Shown here: piece after piece, positions 7,940 to 15,215 of the stretch | Numbering within the stretch: the first letter of the stretch is position 1 | Layout of the letters: each line of letters starts with the position of its first letter | From: Ruminococcus sp. | GTDB taxonomy: Bacteria > Bacillota > Clostridia > Oscillospirales > Acutalibacteraceae | Assembly (NCBI GenBank): GCA_003521625.1 | Contig: DPHV01000031.1 | Location: 139,073-201,568 of the forward strand | Direction of reading: 5' to 3' | Length of the DNA stretch: 62,496 nucleotides | Notes under the pieces: model-generated | What the model was told of the DNA's origin: nothing | Databases searched by the model: none | The model's input: the letters and a program-made list of their open reading frames with translations, nothing else | Position numbers and translations under genes: made by a program

Positions 7940-8686
7940 ATGAACAACATTCACCTTGAACCGCTCGGAAACGGAATTGAAATATATGTGTCCGACAGCT
8001 ACCACTTTTCAACCGATACAATTCTGCTTGCAGATTTTTCTTTGCCAAAGGGCAGGAAAAAGTGCGCAGAGCTTGGAACAGGCTGCGGAACAATTCCGCT
8101 TTTGTGGCTTAGACACAATAGAAATCTTGAAATTGACGCCGTTGAAATTCAGCGTGATGCCTGCGCCCTTGCGCAGAAAAGCGTTGAATACAACAACCTC
8201 GGCGATAAAATAAATATTGTAAACGCCGATTTAAAGGAGCTTAAGAGGATACTTCCCTTCGGGTGCTACGACCTTGTGGTATGCAACCCTCCCTACAAAA
8301 TCGGCGGCGGAGGAATTACAAATCCCGAAAATGCAAAGCAGATTGCACGTCACGAAACCGAATGTACGCTTGACGACATCTGCTTTAGTGCATCAAAGCT
8401 TTTGCAGTTCGGCGGAAGCTTCTGCATCTGCCAGCGCCCCGAACGTCTTGCAGATGTTATGGAGTCAATGCGCAGATTCTCAATAGAGCCGAAAACCCTT
8501 CGCTTTGTTCAGCAGAGAGCGAGCAAAGCACCGAAGCTCTTTTTACTTGAGGGCAGACGAGGGGGCAAGAGGGGATTTTTAAATGTACTTCCAACCCTCT
8601 TTATTGAGAACGAAAACGGAGAATTCTCCGAAGAAATGATGAAAATTTACGGCTGTTACAAAACGCCTTTTGAAGATAAGAAGTGA
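7940..8686 (+). CDS. trmN6: tRNA1(Val) A37 N6-methyltransferase family protein
   Basis: SAM-dependent methyltransferase with motif I ELGTGCGTIPLLWL (about 37-50), acidic motif II VEIQRDAC, and the adenine-N6 catalytic tetrapeptide NPPY (about 116-119). The 248-residue length and the position upstream of rsmI match YabB/TrmN6 of B. subtilis. The tRNA substrate is inferred from family and synteny. rsmI starts five bases after its stop. Confidence 0.88.
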   Translation: MNNIHLEPLGNGIEIYVSDSYHFSTDTILLADFSLPKGRKKCAELGTGCGTIPLLWLRHNRNLEIDAVEIQRDACALAQKSVEYNNLGDKINIVNADLKELKRILPFGCYDLVVCNPPYKIGGGGITNPENAKQIARHETECTLDDICFSASKLLQFGGSFCICQRPERLADVMESMRRFSIEPKTLRFVQQRASKAPKLFLLEGRRGGKRGFLNVLPTLFIENENGEFSEEMMKIYGCYKTPFEDKK

Positions 8687-8690
8687 TAAT

Positions 8691-9515
8691 ATGAGTGGAA
8701 TTTTATACGTTACGGGAACGCCGATAGGCAACCTTTCCGATTTGTCCCCCAGAGCGGTGCAGACGCTTGAAAGCGTTGATTTTATCGCCGCAGAGGACAC
8801 GAGAGTTACGCTGAAGCTCTTAAACCATTTTGGTATAAAAAAGCCTATGGTGAGCTATTTTGAGCATAATAAGCGTGAGCGTGGGGAGATTATCTGCAAC
8901 AGAATTGAGCAGGGCGAAAACTGCGCAATCGTGACTGATGCAGGAATGCCGTGCATTTCCGACCCGGGTGAGGATTTAATCAAGCTTTGCGAGGAACGTG
9001 GAATAAAGACCGTTGTAATTCCCGGCCCGAGCGCCGTAATTTCCGCCCTTGCAGTATCGGGGCTTGAAACTGGCAGATTTACGTTTGAAGGCTTTTTAAG
9101 CGTGAATAAAAAGAGCCGTAACGAGCACTTGCAGAGCCTTAAAAACGAGCACAGGACGATGATTTTCTACGAAGCGCCGCACAAGCTGCCGCAAACCCTG
9201 CGTGATTTGTATGCAAATTTCGGCGAGAGAAAACTGTCAATCGTGCGTGAACTGACAAAGCTCCACGAGGAGGTTATCCGCACAACCACAAAATACGCCG
9301 CTGAAAATTACGCCGACGGCAGCTTAAAGGGCGAATTTGTGCTTGTGCTTGAGGGTGCGCATAAAGCAACCGATGAACAGGAGCTTACGCTTGAATATGC
9401 AGTTGAAACGGCAAAAAAGCTGATAGAAAAAGGTGAAAAGCCTACAGAAGCGGCAAAACAGGCGGCGGCAATTACAGGCTTTAAGAAGAACGAAATCTAC
9501 AGGGAGCTGTTGTAA
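8691..9515 (+). CDS. rsmI: 16S rRNA C1402 2'-O-methyltransferase
   Basis: Tetrapyrrole-methylase-fold enzyme that methylates the ribose of C1402 in the 16S rRNA decoding centre. Signatures are TPIGNLSDLSPRA near the N-terminus, AAEDTR, TDAGMPCISDPG, VIPGPSAV and the C-terminal helical region. ATG 8691 fits the conserved N-terminus; an in-frame TTG at 8670 would overlap trmN6. The stop overlaps the folC start (TAATG). Confidence 0.94.
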   Translation: MSGILYVTGTPIGNLSDLSPRAVQTLESVDFIAAEDTRVTLKLLNHFGIKKPMVSYFEHNKRERGEIICNRIEQGENCAIVTDAGMPCISDPGEDLIKLCEERGIKTVVIPGPSAVISALAVSGLETGRFTFEGFLSVNKKSRNEHLQSLKNEHRTMIFYEAPHKLPQTLRDLYANFGERKLSIVRELTKLHEEVIRTTTKYAAENYADGSLKGEFVLVLEGAHKATDEQELTLEYAVETAKKLIEKGEKPTEAAKQAAAITGFKKNEIYRELL

Positions 9516-10801
9516 TGACCTACGAAAATGCGCTTGAAAAAATACATTCGCTGTTGAGCTTCGGTTCACGTCCGGGACTTGACAGAATTTTAACTCTGCT
9601 TGACAGAATGGGCAATCCGCAGAATAAGCTGAAATATATCCATGTCGCAGGAACAAACGGCAAAGGCTCAACTTGCGCAATGCTTTCGTCAACGCTTGTT
9701 GCGGCAGGCTATAAAACAGGACTTTTTATTTCACCGTACATCACCGATTTTCGTGAGAGAATACAGATTAACAATGAGATGATAAGCAAGGAAATGCTTG
9801 CAAATGCAGTTGAAGAAACATTTCCGCTGATTGAAAAATTGCAGAGCGAGGGCATAATAATCACCGAGTTTGAGTATGTGAATGCGCTTGAATTTTACAT
9901 TCACGCAAACGAAAACTGCGACGTTGTCGTGCTTGAAACTGGAATGGGAGGATTGCTTGACTGTACAAATGTCATCAAACCTCCGCTTTGCTCCGTTATC
10001 ACGACAATCGGACTTGACCACACCGCAATTTTAGGCGATACAATCGAAAAAATAGCTTATCAGAAGTGCGGAATAATCAAGTCAGATTCTCTTGCCGTAA
10101 CGTCAAGGCAGGTTGCAGAAGCTATGAGCGTAATTGAGCAGACGGCTGAAAAGCTGAATGTTCCCCTTATGAAGAGCGAGAGCGTTAATATTGATGTGAC
10201 TTCCGAAACGCTTGAGGGCAGTGATTTTGAATACAACGGCAAAAAAATTCACCTTAACCTTGCAGGAAATCATCAGCTTGAAAACGCAAAAACAGCGCTT
10301 GCCGCAATTGAAAGCGTAAGGCAGAGAGGACTTCTCAATATTACAGATGACGATATTTCAGAGGGCTTTGCAAAGGCGGTAAATCCTGCAAGGTTTGAGC
10401 TTTTAAGCAAAAATCCTGTTGTGATTCTGGACGGTGCACACAATCCGAACGGTATTGAGGCGCTAAAAAATTCGGTCAGAAAATTCCTTGACGGTGAAAG
10501 AATAACCTGCGTTATGGGAATGTTAGCCGACAAGGACATTGACAGCTCAATAAAACTTCTTGACGGCGGTTTTGAAAGCGTGTACACCGTTCCCGTTGAC
10601 AATCCGAGGGCGATTTCGTCAGAGGAGCTTGCAGAGAAATGCAAGGGTTACTTTAAAAACATAACGTCATTTGACAGTGCCGAAAAAGCGTTTGACAGTG
10701 CATTTGAAGATGCAAAGAAAAACGGCGGAGCAGTATTAATCTGCGGCTCGCTTTACCTTGCAGGAGAAATCCGCCCGTATATTTTAGACAAGGTTCAGTA
10801 A
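9515..10801 (+). CDS. folC: Folylpolyglutamate synthase / dihydrofolate synthase
   Basis: Mur-ligase-family enzyme that adds glutamate to folates. The ATP loop HVAGTNGKGST lies at about 43-53. Also visible are the folate loop region, VVLETGMGGLLDCTN, TTIGLDHTAILG, the central NHQLENAKTALAA, and LDGAHNPNG in the C-terminal domain. The 428-residue length is normal. It is translationally coupled to rsmI and ends the trmN6-rsmI-folC operon before a terminator. Confidence 0.95.
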   Translation: MTYENALEKIHSLLSFGSRPGLDRILTLLDRMGNPQNKLKYIHVAGTNGKGSTCAMLSSTLVAAGYKTGLFISPYITDFRERIQINNEMISKEMLANAVEETFPLIEKLQSEGIIITEFEYVNALEFYIHANENCDVVVLETGMGGLLDCTNVIKPPLCSVITTIGLDHTAILGDTIEKIAYQKCGIIKSDSLAVTSRQVAEAMSVIEQTAEKLNVPLMKSESVNIDVTSETLEGSDFEYNGKKIHLNLAGNHQLENAKTALAAIESVRQRGLLNITDDDISEGFAKAVNPARFELLSKNPVVILDGAHNPNGIEALKNSVRKFLDGERITCVMGMLADKDIDSSIKLLDGGFESVYTVPVDNPRAISSEELAEKCKGYFKNITSFDSAEKAFDSAFEDAKKNGGAVLICGSLYLAGEIRPYILDKVQ

Positions 10802-10845
10802 ACACAGAAAAATATTTTCATACAACAGAATAAAACAAATTTTTC

Positions 10846-10880
10846 ACTCCATACTAATTATTATAAGTATGGAGTTTTTT
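10846..10880 (+). terminator. Strong hairpin terminator between folC and the sigma-F operon
   Basis: Ten-bp perfect stem (10846-10855 with 10866-10875) and T-run to 10880. It sits only 21 bases before spoIIAA. The spoIIA promoter must therefore be upstream with read-through, or very close to the start; I could not identify it. Confidence 0.9.
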
Positions 10881-10900
10881 ATTAATAAAGGAAGGATAAA

Positions 10901-11203
10901 ATGTTAAGAACGGAATACAAAAACAATATTCTGACTGCGTACATAGACGGAGAAATCGACCACGATTCAGCCGCAAAAATCCGTGGTCGTATTGACGGTG
11001 CGGCGCAGTCGCTCAAACCTAAATTGCTCAACCTTGATTTTTCGGCGGTATCGTTTATGGACTCGTCGGGAGTCGGACTTGTTATGGGACGTTACAGGCA
11101 GATGAAATTAATCGGCGGAGCATTGCGAGTTGTAAATGTTCCCGACAGGCTCTACAGAATTTTCGCAATGTCGGGACTTGAAGCGTTGGGGGTGTTAAGA
11201 TGA
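10901..11203 (+). CDS. spoIIAA: Anti-sigma F factor antagonist
   Basis: STAS-domain protein of 100 residues. Unphosphorylated SpoIIAA displaces SpoIIAB from sigma-F in the forespore. The phosphorylatable serine lies in FMDSSGVGLV (about 55-64). GGAAGG precedes ATG 10901. The stop overlaps the spoIIAB start (ATGA). Confidence 0.94.
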   Translation: MLRTEYKNNILTAYIDGEIDHDSAAKIRGRIDGAAQSLKPKLLNLDFSAVSFMDSSGVGLVMGRYRQMKLIGGALRVVNVPDRLYRIFAMSGLEALGVLR

Positions 11204-11640
11204 ATATTGTAAATGAAATAAGCGTCAGCTTTCCGTCAAAAAGCTGTAACGAGTCGCTTGCAAGGAGCATTGTTGCGGCTTTTGTGATGAACCTTGACCC
11301 GACGGTCAATGAACTCAGCGACATAAAAACCGCCGTTTCCGAGGCTGTGACAAACTGCATTGTTCACGGCTACCGAAAGAGCGGCGGCACGATTTACATA
11401 AAGGGCAGAATAACCGATAATAACAAGCTGACAATCAGAATACGTGACAAGGGATGTGGCATTGACGACGTTGAAAAGGCAATGGAGCCGCTTTTCACAA
11501 CTGCGCCTGAGGAAGAACGTGCAGGACTCGGCTTTGCCGTTATGCAGAGCTTTTGCGACAAGGTGAGGGTAAAATCCGAGCCCGGCAAGGGCACGACCGT
11601 CACGCTTGAAAAGACCTTCGGTGCAGAAAATGACCGATAA
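11200..11640 (+). CDS. spoIIAB: Anti-sigma F factor / serine kinase
   Basis: GHKL-fold kinase that binds sigma-F and phosphorylates SpoIIAA. Visible motifs are the N box EAVTNCIVHGY, the G1 box RDKGCGIDD and G2 region EERAGLGFAVMQSF, followed by KGTTVTLEK. The 146-residue length is typical. It overlaps both spoIIAA and sigF, so the ratio of the three proteins is likely fixed by translational coupling. Confidence 0.95.
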   Translation: MNIVNEISVSFPSKSCNESLARSIVAAFVMNLDPTVNELSDIKTAVSEAVTNCIVHGYRKSGGTIYIKGRITDNNKLTIRIRDKGCGIDDVEKAMEPLFTTAPEEERAGLGFAVMQSFCDKVRVKSEPGKGTTVTLEKTFGAENDR

Positions 11641-12289
11641 AAATAAAACAGCTGAAAACAATCTCGGTCTTGTCCACGCCTGCTGCAAGCGTTTTACAGG
11701 CAAGGGCATTGAATATGAGGAACTTTATTCGGCAGGCTGTCTTGGGCTTGCAAAGGCAATCAACAACTTTGATGAAAGTCGAAACTGTGCCTTTTCAACC
11801 TACGCATTTCCCGTAATAATGGGGGAGATAAAGCGGCTTTTTCGTGACGGAGGAACGGTCAAGGTCAGCAGAACGCTGAAAGAGCTTGCCGTTTCAATAG
11901 CAAAAATCAACAACGAAAACAAGCTGAAAAACGGTTGTGAGCTGACCGTTTCACAGCTTGCGCAAAAGCTCGGCACCTCGCCCGAAAAGATTGTTGACGC
12001 ACTCAACAGCGTGAAAAATCCGCTGTCGCTGACTGCCGAATATGACGAGGACGGCAACCCACAGCTTGATGTGCCTGTTGACGATATTCAGTACGAAATT
12101 TCGGAAAGACTTAGCCTTGAACAGTCGATTGAGCACCTTGAAAGCCGTGACAAAGAGATTATAAAACTGCGCTACTATCAGAGCAAAACGCAGACACAGA
12201 CGGCAAAAATCCTGAATATGACGCAGGTACAGGTCAGCAGACGTGAAAAGAAAATTCTCGCAATTATCCGAGAGAAAATGGCAACGTAA
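11630..12289 (+). CDS. sigF: RNA polymerase sporulation sigma factor F
   Basis: First forespore-specific sigma factor. The 219-residue protein has region 2 (ELYSAGCLGLAKAINNF and FSTYAFPVIMGEIKR), region 3 (VSRTLKELA) and region 4 HTH (ILNMTQVQVSRREKKIL). ATG 11630 lies 11 bases inside spoIIAB; a TTG at 11606 gives an unsupported extension. Its position after spoIIAA-AB identifies it as sigma-F rather than sigma-G. Confidence 0.95.
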   Translation: MTDKNKTAENNLGLVHACCKRFTGKGIEYEELYSAGCLGLAKAINNFDESRNCAFSTYAFPVIMGEIKRLFRDGGTVKVSRTLKELAVSIAKINNENKLKNGCELTVSQLAQKLGTSPEKIVDALNSVKNPLSLTAEYDEDGNPQLDVPVDDIQYEISERLSLEQSIEHLESRDKEIIKLRYYQSKTQTQTAKILNMTQVQVSRREKKILAIIREKMAT

Positions 12290-12443
12290 AAAACAGCACC
12301 CTCTTAATTGAGAGTGCTGTTTTCATAGGTTCTGATAAAATAATCCGTGGCGTGTGCAGTACCAAATCGGCAAGCCGTAGCTGGGTCATATTGTTTTCCT
12401 TGCGCAGTTTCAGAATAAGCTGACCTATTTTTACGTTATCCAT
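12264..12443 (-). pseudogene. Truncated XRE-type repressor remnant
   Basis: A 59-codon minus-strand frame starts at ATG 12443 behind an excellent AAAGGAGGT (12451-12458). The first 26 or so residues (DNVKIGQLI, LRKENNMTQLRLAD) are the start of a helix-turn-helix of XRE repressors. The recognition helix and the rest are missing. The remaining codons simply read antisense through the sigF terminator and the sigF 3' end. It is best explained as the 5' stub of a deleted regulator, marking the junction between core and accessory DNA. Confidence 0.6.
12292..12325 (+). terminator. Terminator of the spoIIA operon
   Basis: Bulged stem: CAGCA (12294-12298) with TGCTG (12315-12319) and CTCT (12301-12304) with AGAG (12311-12314), followed by a T-run. 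Confidence 0.8.
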
Positions 12444-12522
12444 TTAGTTCACCTCCTTTGCTTGGATTATATAGCAAATTCCAGCTTTACACAATAAACG
12501 CACCGTTTAGTTAATTTATTTA

Positions 12523-12551
12523 TTGACAGTTATAACAAACAGATGCATAAT
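12523..12551 (+). promoter_or_regulatory. Promoter of the DEDDh exonuclease-like gene
   Basis: Consensus -35 TTGACA (12523-12528), 17-bp spacer, -10 CATAAT (12546-12551). A TATAAT at 12557-12562 is nearby but too far from the -35. Confidence 0.6.
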
Positions 12552-12582
12552 TAGAGTATAATAATTAAGAGGGAAAGACGGT

Positions 12583-13359
12583 ATGAAATATTTTATAGAT
12601 TTTGAGGCAATGCAGTTTTCAAATGAAATAATATCGGTGGGGTGCGTCAGCGAAAACGGCGAAAAGTTTTATTCACTCGTTCAGCCGAAAAAGGCTAAAA
12701 AAATAACGGATTTCATTACAACACTGACGGGAATTACATATGAAGAGCTTGACTGTGCGCCAAGTGCCGATAAGGTATTTTCGGAATTTTACAAATGGGT
12801 GGATAAAACGGAAAAGCTGGAGTTTTTCTGTTACGGTGATTGCGATGATGGATTTATTAAATCCACTTTAAAGCATAATATTACAGACTTTTACGGACAG
12901 TGCGGATTAAGCCTGATAAAAAGCAATTTAAAAGATTATTCAGTTTCAATCAGAGAGCATTTCGGAATAAACCGTTCAATAGCGTTGAAAAAGCTTGTTG
13001 AATACTATCGTGGTGAAAGTATAATTCAAAATCACAATTCACTTGAGGACGCAATATATTTAAAAGAAGTTTACGAAAATTCGGTAAATGAAGTTGTCAA
13101 AGAATGTCCTTTCCCTGAATATAAGTCGGAAAATGATAAACCCAAGATTAAAAAGTTGATAACGGCTGAAAGTGGCAATGTGAAGATGGAATTTGTTTCA
13201 TACAGCAGGGCGGCAGATTGGGTGATAGCGGACCAATTAAGCGTTGGAGATTTATTCGACGATAAAACAAAAAGCAAAATTTGCAACAGAATAAAAAAAG
13301 CCGCTGAAAAATCCAAGCAGTATTTTGGCTATAATTGGATTGTAGAGAATAAAGTCTGA
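12583..13359 (+). CDS. DEDDh-type exonuclease-like protein
   Basis: The first 160 residues resemble 3'-5' exonucleases of the RNase T/DnaQ superfamily. FIDFEAM gives the DxE pair (D6, E8), YGDCDD (D86-D89) the middle acid, and HNSLEDA (H151, D156) the DEDDh terminus. The C-terminal 90 residues form no domain I recognise. It is a standalone gene with its own promoter at the start of the accessory region. The substrate (RNA or DNA) cannot be told; family membership is read from motif spacing alone. Confidence 0.65.
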   Translation: MKYFIDFEAMQFSNEIISVGCVSENGEKFYSLVQPKKAKKITDFITTLTGITYEELDCAPSADKVFSEFYKWVDKTEKLEFFCYGDCDDGFIKSTLKHNITDFYGQCGLSLIKSNLKDYSVSIREHFGINRSIALKKLVEYYRGESIIQNHNSLEDAIYLKEVYENSVNEVVKECPFPEYKSENDKPKIKKLITAESGNVKMEFVSYSRAADWVIADQLSVGDLFDDKTKSKICNRIKKAAEKSKQYFGYNWIVENKV

Positions 13360-13470
13360 TGTGAATCGGGACATAAAACGCCGTGCATTGTATCAACGAG
13401 CAGCGTGGTTACAGAGGTGCTCACCTATCAAGGCTTGTTTATATCATATCAAACAAAGAGGCTTTCCTCA

Positions 13471-13914
13471 TCATATTTTCTTTGCAAAGCAGATTATTCT
13501 ATTTACTTCGTCAAAGCCTAAATCTATATGAAATTGCCGACTGATTTCATTATCGAGTTCACAGTCACTGGCAAATTCACTGCAACCTTTTTCTTTTGCC
13601 CACTTCTCACAGTAGTTTAGAAGCTGTTTTGCAAAGCCTTGTTTTCGATATTCTTCTTGTACAAAAATTCCTTCTAAATATCCTACCGGACTGCTGTTTG
13701 TGCCTTCTACATAATCGTGCCTTAATCCGCATTGTGCAAACCCTTCTATAGTTCCGTTAATAATCAACAGGAATAAAGCATTATTATCGCTCTTCATTAA
13801 CGAAGAAAAACCATTTGACAAATCTTCTACTGTATGGCTTATCCACATCTGAACAGCTAATAAGGCAATAGCTTCACTATCGGTATTCGTTGCTTGTCTG
13901 TACTCTATTTTCAA
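13471..13914 (-). CDS. AAC(6')-I-like aminoglycoside N-acetyltransferase
   Basis: GNAT acetyltransferase of 147 residues. The central block (EGTNSSPVGYLEGIFV, then EYRKQGFAKQLL, then CSEFASDCELDN, then FHIDLGFDEVNRIICF) matches the AAC(6')-I family that acetylates the 6' amine of aminoglycosides. TTG 13914 is the start, with GGGGTGA at correct distance. It lies ten bases downstream of another GNAT gene on the same strand. Resistance activity is inferred from family and not shown. Confidence 0.72.
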   Translation of the reverse strand: MKIEYRQATNTDSEAIALLAVQMWISHTVEDLSNGFSSLMKSDNNALFLLIINGTIEGFAQCGLRHDYVEGTNSSPVGYLEGIFVQEEYRKQGFAKQLLNYCEKWAKEKGCSEFASDCELDNEISRQFHIDLGFDEVNRIICFAKKI

Positions 13915-13924
13915 AATATCACCC

Positions 13925-14359
13925 CTATAACCATTGAATAAATGCAGTTTTGTCTTCTGAATTGTAGCCTGCTCTTTTATAGAAGTTAAGTGTACTTTCG
14001 TTTTTAGTGCCTGTGAGCAACATCATTTTGTAGCAATCCGCTTTCTGTGCAAGCTCCTTTGCATAATTCAGGCAGGCTGTTGCGTAGCCTTTACCTCTGT
14101 AATCAGCGTTAGTAACCACATTTTCTATAAAAGCATAGGGACGGATATTTCTTGTAAGATTTGGAATTATCACGCACACGCAGGAAGAAACAATTTTGCC
14201 GTCAACCTCGCAGACGATAATATGATGATTTTCATCGTTGCAAATTGCGTTCCATGTTTTCTCCAAGTTTTCGCTGTGTTCAGGAACGCCAAGCTCGTGC
14301 AGATGTGTATATAATTCAAGCAATTTGTTCAATTCGTTTGTCTTGATTTCTCTAATCAT
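13925..14359 (-). CDS. GNAT acetyltransferase (copy 1 of a duplicated gene)
   Basis: About 144 residues, with the acetyl-CoA signature DYRGKGYATACLNYA and C-terminal NFYKRAGYN. It is nearly identical to the gene at 35498-35932, and the homology continues into the following sigma-like gene. ATG 14359 has GGTG six bases upstream; longer starts are possible at 14365 and 14425. The substrate is unknown. The duplicated block marks an older relative of the downstream mobile element. Confidence 0.85.
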   Translation of the reverse strand: MIREIKTNELNKLLELYTHLHELGVPEHSENLEKTWNAICNDENHHIIVCEVDGKIVSSCVCVIIPNLTRNIRPYAFIENVVTNADYRGKGYATACLNYAKELAQKADCYKMMLLTGTKNESTLNFYKRAGYNSEDKTAFIQWL

Positions 14360-14508
14360 TTTCATCACCGTAATTACTAATATCAATATGTATTTTATTT
14401 TACCACCAAAACAAAAATATAGCAATTAATTTGAAAATTAAAACGCTATAAATTTCACAAAAAATAACAAAGCAAGGGGCGTGAATCGAAGTGTGGTTCG
14501 TACCCTTA

Positions 14509-15061
14509 TTATTCTAAAACTTCTTTTAATCGCTTTAGAATTTTCTTCAATCTCTTTTCTGCGCCTTCGGCTGTCATACCGACTCTCAATGATGCTTCAC
14601 GGATTGATATTTTCTCCTTGCTTTTCAGGCAGTTGGGATAGATACCAAAGACTAACTCAATCAGCCTTAAATCCTGTGGTCTGAGTTTACTCAAAGCTGT
14701 CTATAACTTTTCTCTCTGTTCGTTTTTTAAATATATCTCTTCGGGGGAGAGAGTATCTATCTCAGTATCAGCGGTTGAAGAACTGGAATAATTTTCATTA
14801 TCTTTATTGTGAATATCAAGATTGTTGTTTTGCTTGAATTGAGTCGAAGAAATAATGCACTTATGAACTGTATTTTCTGAAATATTCAGTTATTTTGCAA
14901 TGTCCGTGACTGCTTCTTCAAGAGGCTTGTCATTCGGCTGTTGCGAGTACAGCAATGCTACTTTCCTTAAATTCTGATACAGATTATCATTATTGATATA
15001 TACGTTACCGCAAACAGTACGGACATATTCGTGACACGCTCTGAGTATCTTATATTTTATA
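14509..15061 (-). pseudogene. Sigma-70-like factor, decayed copy
   Basis: Degenerate copy of the intact sigma-like gene at 36076-36885. Reading one frame on the minus strand gives an alignable protein from IKYKI to the C-terminal LKEVLE. It has in-frame stops at 14890-14892 and 14701-14703, where the intact copy has Lys codons. The 5' third is missing because an IS3-type fragment abuts at about 15062. The lack of frameshifts suggests fairly recent decay. An ATG inside it still opens the last 61 codons, but this is unlikely to be a functional gene. Confidence 0.9.
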
Positions 15062-15215
15062 CTCCTGATGAATTTGTGAGTATGACTTACCGGAATGGTA
15101 TAAATTTACGATTGTTTGCTTGAATTCACTGCTGTATTTATTGTTTTTCTTTCCTGGCATTTTTATTCCTCCTTTGTTTGTCTTCTATTTTATCATACTT
15201 GTCCACTTTTTTAGT
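15050..15215 (-). mobile_element. IS3-family insertion sequence remnant (5' end of orfA)
   Basis: On the minus strand, ATG 15160 behind GGAGG starts MPGKKNNKYSSEFK and continues TIVNLYHSGKSYSQIH. This is the N-terminus of an IS3/IS150-type OrfA helix-turn-helix protein. After 34 residues it breaks into the sigma-like pseudogene and stops at 15050. The outer IS end is probably near 15200-15215 (GTGGACAAG region, minus strand). Only one end of the IS survives. It joins the sigma pseudogene to the truncated dockerin gene. Confidence 0.75.

Noticed and set aside
14481..14684. Plus-strand frames at 14481 and 36048 that resemble each other (both about 67 codons).
   Set aside because: They are antisense to the two copies of the sigma-like gene; their similarity simply reflects the duplication.
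14509..14694. A 61-codon sigma-like protein as a functional gene.
   Set aside because: It is only the C-terminal tail of a pseudogene, opened by an internal ATG downstream of two nonsense codons, with no ribosome-binding site.
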